Shown: piece after piece, positions 43,601-53,957 of the stretch
How positions within the stretch are numbered: the first letter of the stretch is position 1
How the letters are laid out: each line of letters starts with the position of its first letter
Origin: Argyresthia goedartella
Lineage: Eukaryota > Arthropoda > Insecta > Lepidoptera > Argyresthiidae
Direction of reading: 5' to 3'
Length of the DNA: 64,000 nt
Assembly (NCBI GenBank): GCA_949825045.1
Contig: OX463813.1
Span: 1,116,001 to 1,180,000, forward strand
Made by a program: the position numbers and the translations under genes
Notes under the pieces: generated by a model
Database searches by the model: none
What the model was told of the DNA's origin: nothing
The model's input: the letters and a program-made list of their open reading frames with translations, nothing else

Positions 43601-44206
43601 ATATATAGGTGAAGGATGAAGGGGTGAGCGAATCTCCCTTTATCCTTCGTGTTAGGTTGAACATGTAAGAACAAAAAAAAAACACTTACAATTACTTTTT
43701 GACAAAATCCCTAGAATTTTCGCGAAAATACGGATTATCATATAATTCTATGACATATATATCTGCAGCTTCAGGAGTCTCCAGCCTCCTGGGGGTATCA
43801 CTATCGGCCGTCAAATCAAGATCTTTTCAAAAGTCAGAAAAAAGTGAGTGTGCACGATTATCAAACTTTTCTTATTAACACACTTGTCAGCGCATTTTAA
43901 AATATTCATAGGTTTTGAACTTTAACATAAAATGGTCAGAATCATGAACCAATATTCACAACTCGGTAGTTGTGAAATTTGTTACGGATAACTAGTGGGT
44001 TAATTGGATTCCGGTACTGGGTAGTCAACGTGACAAAATGTTCGACGGTTGGAATGTGCAGGTGTCAAAATGTCTTTATGGACCTAATGTCTATGTCGCA
44101 AAAAGTATGAACGTCAAAATGTGCAATGGTTAAAATGGACAGGAGTTCAAATGTGTTCTGGTCAAATCGAACCAGCGTCATAATGAATTTGTTGGCCCGT
44201 TTTATG
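40649..44206 (+). repeat. Tandem array 2 of the ~1.19-kb unit
   Basis: Starts with the right half of the unit split by Polinton 1 (TTTATG then TTATACTTTCAACC). It continues with units beginning near 40900, 42090 and 43280, the last cut at 44206 by Polinton 2. The CTGCAGCTTCAGGAGTC landmarks are near 41384, 42572 and 43768. Hairpins are at 41174-41370, 42366-42560 and 43556-43752. The first and third units are the CCTCCTGGGGG type, the middle one the CCACCCGGGGG type. The final unit shares private variants with the unit left of Polinton 1 (for example CAATTACTTTTTGAC and GAACGTCAAAATG), the key sign of block duplication. Confidence 0.85.
44201..44206. repeat. TTTATG flank left of Polinton 2
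   Basis: The same 6-bp sequence, at the same position of the unit as for Polinton 1 (22073-22078). The partner right flank of copy 2 is outside the window. Confidence 0.85.
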
Positions 44207-44630
44207 AGTAGTGTATTATTCGGCACTTTTGCTCACTTTTTGATCCGCTCCGCTTCGCTCCACTCCGCTCCGCTGCGCTCCCCTTGATCGAAGTGAGCCA
44301 ATGTGCCACAATAATACACACCTTACTCTTTCGATCGAAATCGATATACATTAGCTTAATTGTGGCCCCACTTTCACTTTCAATCCGCTCCACTGCGCTC
44401 CGCTCGATCGACGTGAGCCAAAATGCCACAATAATACACACCTTACCCTCCTCACTGAAATCAATATACATTAGCTTAATTGTGGCTCACTTTTATTCGG
44501 AGCTCCGCTCGATTGAAGCAATCTAGAATGCTACAATAATGCACACCTCGCTGTTATTGTCTCGAATCGATATGGATCGCGCAAGCATGGAAGTAACAAA
44601 AATAAAACATCGACTCACCGTCACACTGTG
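44207..44630. repeat. Polinton 2 left terminal repeat
   Basis: Same ~120-bp internal repeat structure as 22079-22500. Base 16 of the terminus is C where copy 1 has G, and a few other substitutions are present. Confidence 0.85.
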
Positions 44631-44861
44631 TACACCTTACGGGTATCGATAAATAAGACGGATGTAAAAATAAAAACGTCTACGAGAATCACCTAATTTA
44701 GTTTTCAAGTAATTTTCATTTTTTCATCTTCATTCAATTATTTGGTTTAAATAGTTGATTAATTTATTTTTACATCCTCATAACAAGTTTAATGGAAATA
44801 CTTGTTTATTTTCTATGCCTAATTTTCAGGTTAGATAGGTAAATGAAAAAAGATAGTTTGT

Positions 44862-46626
44862 TCAAAATACTCCTTTATTATATTGATCATTACCAATCCA
44901 ATTTCTTATAAGTATTACATGTTTCAGTGCACATATTTTAGTATGATTTATACACATCAAATCATTAAATTTTGCAATAGGATGATCCCACCAAACATCA
45001 TCACTGACAGTAACATCAGACTTAATATTATTATTATTATTATTGTTCTTCTTTGTTATTTCACCTAGAGTTTTTAAATTAGGACAACCCATTTCCTCAA
45101 TATCAGTTACATTACAGTCGATACAAAGGTCCTTTACCCACTGAATTTTTTCTTGACCCTTCACAAATATTTCATGGTTTTGCAGATATGGTTTTATAAC
45201 TTTTTTGAACTCATACATGTGAATAAATCCTTCTTTCCAGTAAATACCTCGATTTTTCTCAATCCAATTTACATGTTTTTTTTCAAAAGGTGTTAAAGAT
45301 GAATAAGCAAATGGTGGTTTAACTAGAAACATTTGGTAGCTAAAGCGAATTCTTTAACGATAAAATTATTTTTATAGTCTTTGAAACCTTGCAAATCCAC
45401 CACTAAGTGTTGTTTCATTATGATATTTTCTTTACAATGCTCGTCAAAGGTTTATACTCTACTAAACAATCGTTTATTATTAAACAATAGGCACTAGTTT
45501 TGTCAGGTATTTCACTTGAGCATTCGATTTCAACACGCACATCTACTGGTCCAGTTTTTAGGGTTTCATTTTGACGGCAACAATCAATTACAAATAAAGA
45601 TGCTTTAGTTTTGAACTCAGCTGGATTAAGTAATGGTTCACTACGACGACCGTAATATGACTGTTGGAAGTTTATGTATGCTTCATATATTAAAGAGAAT
45701 TTATCATGATTGAAATCCGTGTTTAAACTCTCATAAGGATAATAAACAGAGTTGAGTAATACTTTAACATCACGTAGATTACAATGATCAAATCGAGAAG
45801 AATCAACTGATCCATTATTTTTACGATTGGTTTGTAATCCTAATATTACATAGCGAGGCTTCTCTAATTGTGAAGAAGTCTTTATTGCCCATGTATGTTT
45901 AGTAGTATGTGGTAAAAGTGGGTATTCATACAGATCCCAATTTCTAAATGCAATATTGATGGAACGATCTTTTTCCAAATATTTTAATAAGTTGATTCTT
46001 TCTCCGTCTGATACTTTGATATGTGGGATTCGCCATAGTATTTTAGTAATATCAAATTTTTCTATTACTTCATTTGTAGTTAGCAGTATGGAGTTCAAAT
46101 TGGTATTACTCCTTAAAAGAACTAGTTCATGTTTACAATTGATCATTATTTTCTTATAGTCTTCAGCAAACCCTAAAATCTTGTTGAGTGGTAAGTTCAC
46201 TGTGAATTTTCCTCCTTTTACCTTATTTCCATCAACACCCCATCCCCAATTTTTGCTAGCATTGTTTTCTAGCTCACTCATTGACATAAAAGACTTCATA
46301 GTTGTTGTAACACCAACATTTTTTACCCTGTCTATCTCAACTCCGTTTAACTCATAACGAATATCTTGAAAAAGGAACAGAATTGCATTATTTGTAAAAT
46401 CCATAGTTGGCATTATTTCTTTGGTAACACTGTTAGTAATCTTAAGTGACCCTTCGATGTATAGTGAACTTTCAGATGGTAAAAGGTAAAGATCTTGTTG
46501 ATTGACTGGTATACGGATTTCATCATTATTGTTGTAGCTGGTGATGTATGGTTTGTATGAATGAAACTGGTAATTTTCAATACTATTATCGTATGTTAGA
46601 GGTTCGGAGATGTTTAAAATACTCAT
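44862..46626 (-). pseudogene. Polinton major capsid protein, copy 2 (frameshifted)
   Basis: 402 open codons from ATG 46626 (MSILNISEPLTYDNS) cover the capsid fold without the stops of copy 1. Near 45450 an altered segment (AAAGGTTTATACTCTACT in place of AACTCTTCT of copy 1) shifts frame and ends the chain at KIS (45418). The C-terminal part resumes in another frame (44862-45332), from MFLVKPPFAYSSLTPF to DQYNKGVF, with GCPNLKTL and the Cys/His pattern. A short stretch around 45333 is also missing relative to copy 1. This copy is the best template for the capsid N-terminal region. Confidence 0.75.
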
Positions 46627-46758
46627 TTTATGATTTTTAATAATTTAAGAAATTTTTTATTTTCCTTCGTCAGTTTTCGTGGACGAGATGTTTTTTTTGT
46701 TATTTCTCGACTGGTACTAGATTTAATTGATGGTTATAGAGCCTTTTTTTTAAATCGA

Positions 46759-47391
46759 TCATCTTTTCTTTAGATGCAAATAGAGTTGGATCCCTTCTTG
46801 TCGAAAATTTATAAGATTATTTTCAGCATCCAATATTCTAATAGTAATATTGTTAACACTGGTATGATTTATAGGAAAGTAGATAATATTTTTTGGCGTT
46901 TCTATAATTCTATATCCTGGCGGGACGTTAGGTGCAAATTCATATATAATATGACTTGGTTCTCCGTTCACAAAAGACCCGCTCACGATATCACATTCGA
47001 TTCGTACTGTGGTCGTAGGTAAAATGCTGATAGGAAAGTGAGAGTCATGCCATATATTTCTTTTTAAGATCTCTTTACCATAACCTAAAATGGATCCAAT
47101 AGAATTTTCTTTTTCAAAATTAACATCCTTTGAACAAAACAACTTTGTCGTCAAGGTATTATTGTTGCATGTTATTTTTAAATCACAATCTTTCACATTT
47201 TGTTTTAGAAAATCGTTTATGTCTTCAAGTTCATAAGAACCTTCAGGTATTTTAACGCTTTCGTCTTCGCCATAGTAGAATATATTGTTTTTCTCATCTA
47301 TATTTGGAATAGAATTGAATGTTGAAAAATACAAAAGACCTAATTCGTAATCACTATCGAGTTGTAAAGGTGGTGACACTGTGAAGGACAT
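46759..47391 (-). CDS. Penton-like minor capsid protein, copy 2
   Basis: 210 codons from ATG 47391 (MSFTVSPPLQLDSDY). Thirteen residues present in copy 1 after MSFTVS are deleted in frame; otherwise it is almost identical (a Glu to Gly change near VNGEPSH). Beta-rich, single-jelly-roll size, directly upstream of the capsid gene. The N-terminal arm lost here may be the part that contacts other capsid proteins, but that is inference. Confidence 0.7.
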   Translation of the reverse strand: MSFTVSPPLQLDSDYELGLLYFSTFNSIPNIDEKNNIFYYGEDESVKIPEGSYELEDINDFLKQNVKDCDLKITCNNNTLTTKLFCSKDVNFEKENSIGSILGYGKEILKRNIWHDSHFPISILPTTTVRIECDIVSGSFVNGEPSHIIYEFAPNVPPGYRIIETPKNIIYFPINHTSVNNITIRILDAENNLINFRQEGIQLYLHLKKR

Positions 47392-47658
47392 GATGAAACT
47401 GAACACCAAAGTTCAGATACATGTTATTTATAAATATTTACCCCAAAATTGACGTAAAAATTTAATAGATGTTCTAAGTTTCATACGTCTGATACTCATT
47501 AAAGTTATAACAAATTTTAATGTTTTGTAGATAATTTAAAAGTTTGAGTGGTGGTCTAAGATCACCAAAACTATCAAAATATTCACAGTTTTTATTTATT
47601 TTTGCATAGGCTACCCAATGAGTTCCAGGTCTATCCGAACTATCTAAGTTAACAACTG

Positions 47659-48963
47659 TGTAGTGTTATGCTACTTACATGTCCTTTTCCTTGCTGCTGC
47701 TGCTTGATGCTTGATGAGCTGTGCAGCTTATTATTTGTCATCACCTTTATTTCCATAGGACCCTGTAACGTTTTAAACCATAAGAATACATTAACAAATC
47801 ATTTTTGCTTTGTATTTTCATACTATCAGCTCTTGTAAATCGATAGGGAAGGGGTTTACCTTTGGTAACCTTGTTTTTGGCTTTCTCCGAAACTCTGCAA
47901 TCTCGGGCTTCGTGCGCGCTGGTGCGCTACCTTTTTTCCTTTCGCTGTTAGGTAATTTACTTAATGGTTTTATTTTTGTTTATTGTATTACGAGCCTGAA
48001 ACTAAACTTTGACGTTTGTTGACGTCTTTGTTTATCTGGTTGTCATGGCAATGCCCATTCAAACTCGTTAGCGGTCTGATATGATTGCTTTAATACTTTT
48101 ACAAAAATACTCTTTCTCTCTTGGCCACTCACAAAAATTACGTTTAATTTAAATAATTTTTAGAACTCTCCAAAAAGGGTATAAAAGCGGAACATTTCTG
48201 AAATTCTGGAGTCTCACGTCAGCTTCTGAACTGGAAGTACCACTTAAAGGCCTTATCCCGGGGTCGCACTACCCCGGGATCCTGCGAGCCTTCAAACTCT
48301 CTCAATCCTTCAAACAATCCTTTCTACAACGGGATCCAGCGAGCCGTAGCTACAAGTACGCCGCTACCGTTCCTACAACGACGATTTATACAACGGGATC
48401 CTGCGAGCCGTAACTGCAAGTACGCCGCTACCGTTCCTACAACGACGATTTCTACAACGGGATCCAGCGAGCCGTAGCTACAAGTACGCCGCTACCGTTC
48501 CTACAACGACGATTTCTACAAAGGGATCCAGCGAGCCGTAGCTACAAGTACGCCGCTACCGTTCCTACAACGACGATTTCAACAACATCTAAAACAACAA
48601 ATACACCTGCATCCTAGTCATCGCCCCACCGGTCTACTTCTCTCCGTGTTCTCCGCTTCCTTCTTTCTATCCAGACATCTGTATTTTATAAAACCTGTCT
48701 CATCTCATTCATCCTCATCTTCCTTTCATTTTTTTAAATTACTTCACTGTAAATAACCAATAAACTGTCACTCTAAATTTTATCCTGGTTGTTGTTTTCT
48801 GTTAGGTTCTGGTTAGGTTCGTATCCAAAATGTCGTGTGACGACAAGAAGCTACCAGAACCTAACAGAAAACAACAACCAGGATAAAATTTAGAGCTGCA
48901 CAGCTCAGCAAGCATCAAGCAGCAGCAGCAAGGAAAAGGACATGTAAGTAGCATAACACTACA
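47659..48963 (+). mobile_element. LTR-derived insertion with 69-bp inverted ends
   Basis: 1,305 bp with TGTAGTGTTATGC...GCATAACACTACA tips and a 4-bp ACTG duplication (47655-47658, 48964-48967). Copy 1 shows the empty site. Inside are a TATA box (GGGTATAAAAGCGG, ~48179), the same CCCGGGGTCGCACTACCCCGGG block as at the window start (48256-48280), a minisatellite, an AATAAA-like end (~48760) and GTTAGGTTCTGGTTAGG. After ~48860 the sequence is an inverted, internally deleted copy of the same LTR: its end (ACCAGAACCTAACAG...) joined to its start. It looks like two LTRs head to head, one collapsed, with no coding part. Confidence 0.78.
48290..48590 (+). repeat. ~62-bp minisatellite in the LTR-like insertion
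   Basis: About four tandem copies of GGGATCCAGCGAGCCGTAGC ... TACGCCGCTACCGTTCCTAC ... GACGATTTCTACAA, period ~62 bp. The related sequence at 31-180 has a shorter ~29-bp period built from the same words (GATCC-GCGAGCC, CCTACAA). Confidence 0.75.
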
Positions 48964-49084
48964 ACTGCACATTCATATTTATATGGTTTTTTAGGAAGTC
49001 CATCCCTCATGAACACACCTCGAAAAAACGGAATTTCCAAAGTGAAGTTAATAATATCAAGATTAGATAGTGGTTTGGATGGTA

Positions 49085-49828
49085 GCCTTTTCCTTGGTTT
49101 TTTGTCTGACGAACAAACAATCCGTCCCCTTTTTTATATGTTTTTATGTAAAGACCTTTACCAATAGCGATAGATTCCATCATTTTATTATGACGTTCAG
49201 ATTCGTGTAAATTCTTTTTAGTTGCTTGATAATCGTGTACAGCCTTTGCTATACCAGCCGCACCTCCAGCTAATGACCCTTATGCTGAAAGGCCCGCAAA
49301 TATTGGAATGAGAGGTAAAATCTCACCGGTTTTTGGTATTGGTATAATTCTAGGTAGTTTTACTTGACAATTTTTTGGAAAACTTTTTTTTGTTGCTAAA
49401 TACATGTATTTAATTGCAGATTTGTTACTCTTAGGTTTATATTTTTTTAGTTTAGCTCTCAAACCCTTAACAACTTTTTTAATTTTTTTTACACCACCTC
49501 CTACTTTAACTTTAGTTTTTATCACTTTATTAACTAACCAAGAAGCTATTTTTTCACCTTTACTAGCATCTTTGGCATGCATTCTTTTTTTCGCCATGTC
49601 GATTAATTGAATGTCAGCTTTTTTACGATATTCGCTATTATTAGAAGTGTATGCAATATCGTGTTGCATACATGCTTTATCTAATTTGTTGATACCTCTT
49701 TCTCCTCTTGCTAAACGTTTTATTAAGCGTGTACCTGGACCACAGTACTGATAGCCAGGTAGATGTAACTCGAAAGGTAGATTATTTATCACAGTGTTAA
49801 CAAGTCCTCCACCTGTCATTATCCGCAC
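49085..49828 (-). pseudogene. PLA2-domain minor capsid protein, copy 2
   Basis: The open stretch (49280-49828, 182 codons) starts MRIMTGGGLVNTVINNLP. It keeps the YCGPGT calcium loop and the CMQHDIAYT His-Asp pair. It runs further than copy 1, through KLPRIIPIPKTGEILPLIPIFAGLSA, before a stop shared with copy 1. The Gly/Ala-rich segment and the GLYIKTYKKG end follow beyond that stop, toward ~49090. The shared stop suggests an old lesion. Confidence 0.8.
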
Positions 49829-50762
49829 ATTAATTTTGATAATACCAAGTCACATTGTCTAATCCAACTGTTTTCATTATTACTTAACCCCAACCATTTT
49901 ACAAAAAAAATATTTCCCTTTCTTTTGAGAACTCTTTCAATCAAATAAATATCACCGTATTTTGTTTTAAGAAGTTCTTTTTCATATAAACAACCTTTGA
50001 TCAAGTTTTGTTTTTTATCTTGTCAGTGATCGGATTTGTTTTATTAATACTTTTAATAACAAATATTTCTGAAGACCAATTTGGAGTATATCCTTTATCA
50101 AAACAACTTTTGTATTGGCTCACACGCACATGATCACCTACCTTAAAGTTATTCCTTTTTTGAGGGGGTAATTTATTTTGAGACTTGTATATGTTTTTTG
50201 TAACAATTCTAGTATTTTGTTGATTTACATCTATTGGTTTACATCCAATCGTTCTATGTTTAGAAGCATTGTAACTATTAATCACGTTAGTTATGGGGTC
50301 ACCTAACCATTTATGATTACCATTCAAACTGAAATGTTTAAATAGTTTAGTTTTTAGCGTTCTAATTAGTCTTTCAACAATTGAAGCTTTTTTAACTGAA
50401 AATGTAGAGTAATGATTAATATTATACAATTTCATAAGTTTCTGAAAATTTTGGTTATAAAACTCCGTTCCTTGATCTGTTTGCAAATTATTAGGGGATC
50501 TTCCAGATTTAAGTATATCGTGGAAACATTTGGCAACTTCCATCATTGATTTAGACATAAGAGGTTTTATCCATGCGAATTTCGAGAATGCATCAATGAC
50601 CACCAAAATAAACTTATAACCACTATTTTGATGGGAAAACGATCTTATATCTATTAAATCAGCTTGCCATAGATCATCTATTCCTTTCAACACCATATGT
50701 CTACGCGGGAAATTTCTACGTGCTTGTTTATAAATCTCATCAATAATTTGTTGTCTGCTCAT
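49819..50762 (-). pseudogene. Polinton integrase, copy 2 (frameshifted, catalytic triad intact)
   Basis: 253 open codons (50001-50762) hold DLWQADLID, QTDQGTEFYN and ASIVERLIRTLK, so all three acidic residues are present, unlike copy 1. A small deletion near 50022-50030 (TTGTCAGTGATCGG against TTGTAAATAATAAGTCATCGG) shifts the frame. It detaches the chromodomain, which is still readable at 49819-50004 (LIERVLKRKGNIFFVKWLG). The chromodomain frame overlaps the PLA2 gene start by 10 bp. Confidence 0.88.
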
Positions 50763-50775
50763 AATTATTATACTT

Positions 50776-51066
50776 TTAATACTTTTTGTGAAATTTTAGT
50801 AATTTCATCTTTTGTGAAGTAATTTGTCTTAAGTCGACAAATGAATCTATATTTTTTTTTAAATATGCAAGCTCATCAACGAATTCTTGCCTTGTTACTG
50901 TTAACTTAATCAATTTATCAACGTATGCCTTATTTACAGCTTCGTCGCTAGTTCGAGGTGAATTCAGACCTTTCAGACGAGCGTGATGTAAATCTATATC
51001 ACCCTCTTTATTTTGTGATTGTCGCAATCTTTTTTGTACGTGATGACCAAATTTGTCAATATTCAT
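50776..51066 (-). CDS. Small fibre-like protein, copy 2 (intact)
   Basis: 96 codons starting MNIDKFGHHVQKRLRQ at ATG 51066. A longer frame to 51111 begins at a weaker start in the leader. The motif ARLKGLNSPRTSDEAVNKAY resembles short repeats in viral and phage fibres, followed by a likely helix (LTVTRQEFVDELAYLKKN). It ends 14 bp before the integrase start. Copy 1 has a nonsense codon in the motif. Function is inferred from pattern only. Confidence 0.6.
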   Translation of the reverse strand: MNIDKFGHHVQKRLRQSQNKEGDIDLHHARLKGLNSPRTSDEAVNKAYVDKLIKLTVTRQEFVDELAYLKKNIDSFVDLRQITSQKMKLLKFHKKY

Positions 51067-51134
51067 TTTTATGGTGTTGACTTCTCGGGTGATAATAACA
51101 CAATGATACATTTAAGATATTTATAGATATTAAT

Positions 51135-52201
51135 TTAATCTATGATTCCACTTTCATGCAACTCACTTAAGATTGACATTATTTCACCGTCATGACCAGT
51201 GTTGCCAGCATCACGAGATGCAACAAGTAATTTTAATCTATCTACTAACTCGTTAGGATCATCCCAATAAACGTAATCTGTATTTTTTTTAAATCGCTTC
51301 AATACAGGTAAACCAGCACCTTTACTTATATTTTCAACACTGCTGGAAGTGCTTTTATTATTTTTGAATAGTGGTTTGATAATACTTAGATACCTAAAGC
51401 CTTTATTTGATTTAATGGGTTTCGTTGAATCAAAATCTCTTCGATGCGCATTAGTGACCAATAGTAATTGTTTATAGTTTTCCATATCCCCAGAGGTAAC
51501 TTGGTTCATATCAGGAGATTTCTTAAATAACAATTCTTTCAAACCGGGTGTTTCTTCATACTTGGTTCCATTGATGATAAAAAACTTGTCTTTTATTATG
51601 GCTCTACAAGATCCTAACATATGTTTCCCGCGAACAACTCTTACACCAAAGGGAACATCTTGGTAAACATTGGAACTGATTGAGTAAGTTAGGGAGCTGT
51701 TAGGACTATCATCAGTATCTGTAGCAGTGTTGTATGAAATATTAGATACATTAGATTGATTGATTTCGGTTTCTGATTCACTTGAATTGTCTTTTTCTGG
51801 TGGATTTTCAAACACTGTCTTTTCTTGTACTGTATCACTATCACTGTCATTATAATCATCTAAAGTTAGATCATCAGAGTTGCTGTGTTTACGTTTTTTG
51901 ATTTTCAGCTTAAGTGTTTTTTTTTTGCACGAGTGTTTCCATCTGTATATTCTTTTGATACTTGTTTTTCAGAAATCTGATTTAATGAATCAGTAATTGG
52001 TTTAAACATTGTCTGTAAAGCTAAATTATTGTTGTCCTTAAGTTCTTTAATCTGTTTTACTTTTCTTCTAACTGCATCAGCAGATTTAACAATCTCTTTT
52101 TTTAACGTCTTTTCTAGCTGCATTTTGTGTCTTGTCTCCACAACACCACTTGCATTAGTGAAGAAATTGTAGGTTTTCAAAACATAAATACAAAATAACA
52201 C
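51135..52201 (-). pseudogene. DUF8207-like protein with coiled-coil N-terminus, copy 2
   Basis: The N-terminal stretch is 51905-52201 (98 codons), the C-terminal one 51135-51815, starting at an internal Met. The poly-A tract at the junction is 10 bases here and 9 in copy 1, so the two copies are out of phase by different amounts. The C-terminal block YVYWDDPNELVDRL...GNTGHDGEIMSIL is unchanged. Confidence 0.68.
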
Positions 52202-52203
52202 TT

Positions 52204-52890
52204 TTATTTTTCAACAATAAAGGTATCGAATTTCATCCTATAATAACCTTTATTTTTTTCACAATCTTTGTTAATGACAAGATAATTATATGGTTCACTC
52301 CAAATTTTGGAACACATTTTTCTAAAATCATTCCAACCCATGTCAACATTGACGTGTTCATCGTAAACATGTTTCATATTTATCTCATCCTGCTTGAACA
52401 GTACAATAAGATTAGCATTATCATGTATAAGTTGTTTGGGTACTTTACTGTAAGTTTGATTGAGGTAAAAAGAATCTATATTTTTATGTCGTCCCATAGC
52501 AAAGTAGTCTCTTATACTGGTTTGATTTTCACATGCGACATCATCAAATATAATTATTGAATTAGGTAGCGCATTTTGTGGCTTCAAAACGTCTTCTTTG
52601 TCATGATATTTTGTGAATCCAATCGATGGAACTAAACTAAATACATGTTCTAAATATAAATATTTAGGTTGAAATAAGGTTTTACAGTAAACGTAAACAT
52701 TTTTAAAGCAGAGTCCATTTTCATGAAGTAAGAGACCTATCATCAAATTGGTTTTACCGCAGTTAGATGGACCACAAATAATGAAACGAATTGAGTTTAG
52801 TAGAAGAGAGCCGTGCCTTATTTCTTCTTTTATATTTTTAAAACTATATTTGTGAAGTTCCAGTGAATTTTTCTGTTTTACAAACCTCAT
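52204..52890 (-). CDS. Packaging ATPase (FtsK/A32 type), copy 2, intact motifs
   Basis: 228 codons. The P-loop FIICGPSNCGKTNLM and Walker B NSIIIFDDVACE are both intact, so of the two copies this one could still bind ATP. It differs from copy 1 at about ten residues, including the Walker glycine. Same 2-bp spacing to the DUF8207-like gene. Expected to act on capsid filling at the portal vertex, as in its relatives. Confidence 0.9.
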   Translation of the reverse strand: MRFVKQKNSLELHKYSFKNIKEEIRHGSLLLNSIRFIICGPSNCGKTNLMIGLLLHENGLCFKNVYVYCKTLFQPKYLYLEHVFSLVPSIGFTKYHDKEDVLKPQNALPNSIIIFDDVACENQTSIRDYFAMGRHKNIDSFYLNQTYSKVPKQLIHDNANLIVLFKQDEINMKHVYDEHVNVDMGWNDFRKMCSKIWSEPYNYLVINKDCEKNKGYYRMKFDTFIVEK

Positions 52891-53332
52891 CTTGAATAAG
52901 TGTAAGGTTCATACTCTACGACTGTTTAGAATACAATGACTTTCTCAGCAATTTATCATAGAATTAAAAGGTAGAACTTATTTGTGCACTACAGTTTCAG
53001 GACATGAAATATGTTGTGGGGTTGGATGATAATTTGTATGGTAACTTTCAAAACATGATAAGTCACAGAAATATCATTTTGTTTAAAAATTATAGGTAAC
53101 TTGTTATTTTCTATGGACACTATGATTTGAGTGCATTTATCTCGACTCCATATTCGATGGACAAATAACGTTTTTAGTTACTCCTCATATACCTACCTAA
53201 ATCAAAAATAAAAAACAAAGTATTTTAAGATATAAACTGTATATAATATTTGAGACTAAGTTGTAAAGGTTTTAATGTAAAAATTTAACAAAATTACAAA
53301 CTAACCTATCACTAGAAATAACAACATTTTTT
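52891..53332. other. non-coding gap, copy 2
   Basis: Equivalent of 29537-29980. The TA-rich stretch of copy 1 is replaced by CTACCTAAATC... near 53190. No gene is seen. Confidence 0.5.
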
Positions 53333-53957
53333 TTAATAACTATCGCTTATCCTTTTTGAAATTTTCTTAACAAGATTATCGGTCATATCCATAATTTCGT
53401 CAATTGGATCTAACATGATGTGCTGAGCGCTTACAATAGGCTCCGACCCCGGCTGCAACGTTGACTGGTTGCTACTGCTTGCGCTGTGTGGCTCCACGAG
53501 GTCGAACACCTGATAAGATAGATAGATAAATCATTTATTCAGTAAACATGGTACACAGTTACACACATAAATTATGAACAACAAAAATATAAATTACATT
53601 AACATGCATTTTGCAAACTATAAAACAAAAACATTTAAAACGGATGCACAACAGTGGCCCAAGTACATGAATTATTAAATAGATAAAAGAGATAATTATG
53701 TATTAATGATATAAGTTTAATAGAAACTTCACCTGGATCTTAATAAGTCGTAATCCCTTTCGTGGCTGCTTACACATCACGAATGATCCACCATCCTCCA
53801 CAGAAGACCTCGTCCTAGGTCTACTTGGAGATTTCGTCTTTATATCTGTGAGAGGAGGTAGCGGTAAAGCTGGAGCAGGGGGAACTTCCTGCACAACGCT
53901 GTCATATCCAGCTAACATATTCTGCACGTAGTAATATGGGTTGGTGTCCTCTGTCAT
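53333..53957 (-). CDS. Spliced Polinton gene, unknown function, copy 2
   Basis: Exons 53733-53957 and 53333-53509. Donor CAG|GTGAAG and acceptor TTATCAG|GTG are conserved with copy 1, and both exons stay open. The second exon has a 3-bp insertion (one extra codon near TLQPG) and a few substitutions, giving 133 aa. The small indel is a multiple of three, which fits coding constraint, though one event proves little. Confidence 0.6.

Larger units (their letters stand above)
47461..49050 (-). pseudogene. Adenain-like protease, copy 2, split by an insertion
   Basis: The His and Asp segments (GTHWVAYAK, YFDSFGDLRPP) lie at 47500-47654 and the N-terminal part (LEIPFFRGVFMRDGLPKKP) at 48968-49050. 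The two are separated by the 1,305-bp insertion. The C-terminal segment reads NQYQMSIRRMKLRT-like in shifted phase, and no catalytic Cys is visible. It is non-functional twice over. Confidence 0.8.

Noticed and set aside
48290..48590. Regular repeats that could suggest a CRISPR array
   Set aside because: Units are contiguous with no unique spacers, lie in an LTR-like insertion and the genome is eukaryotic.
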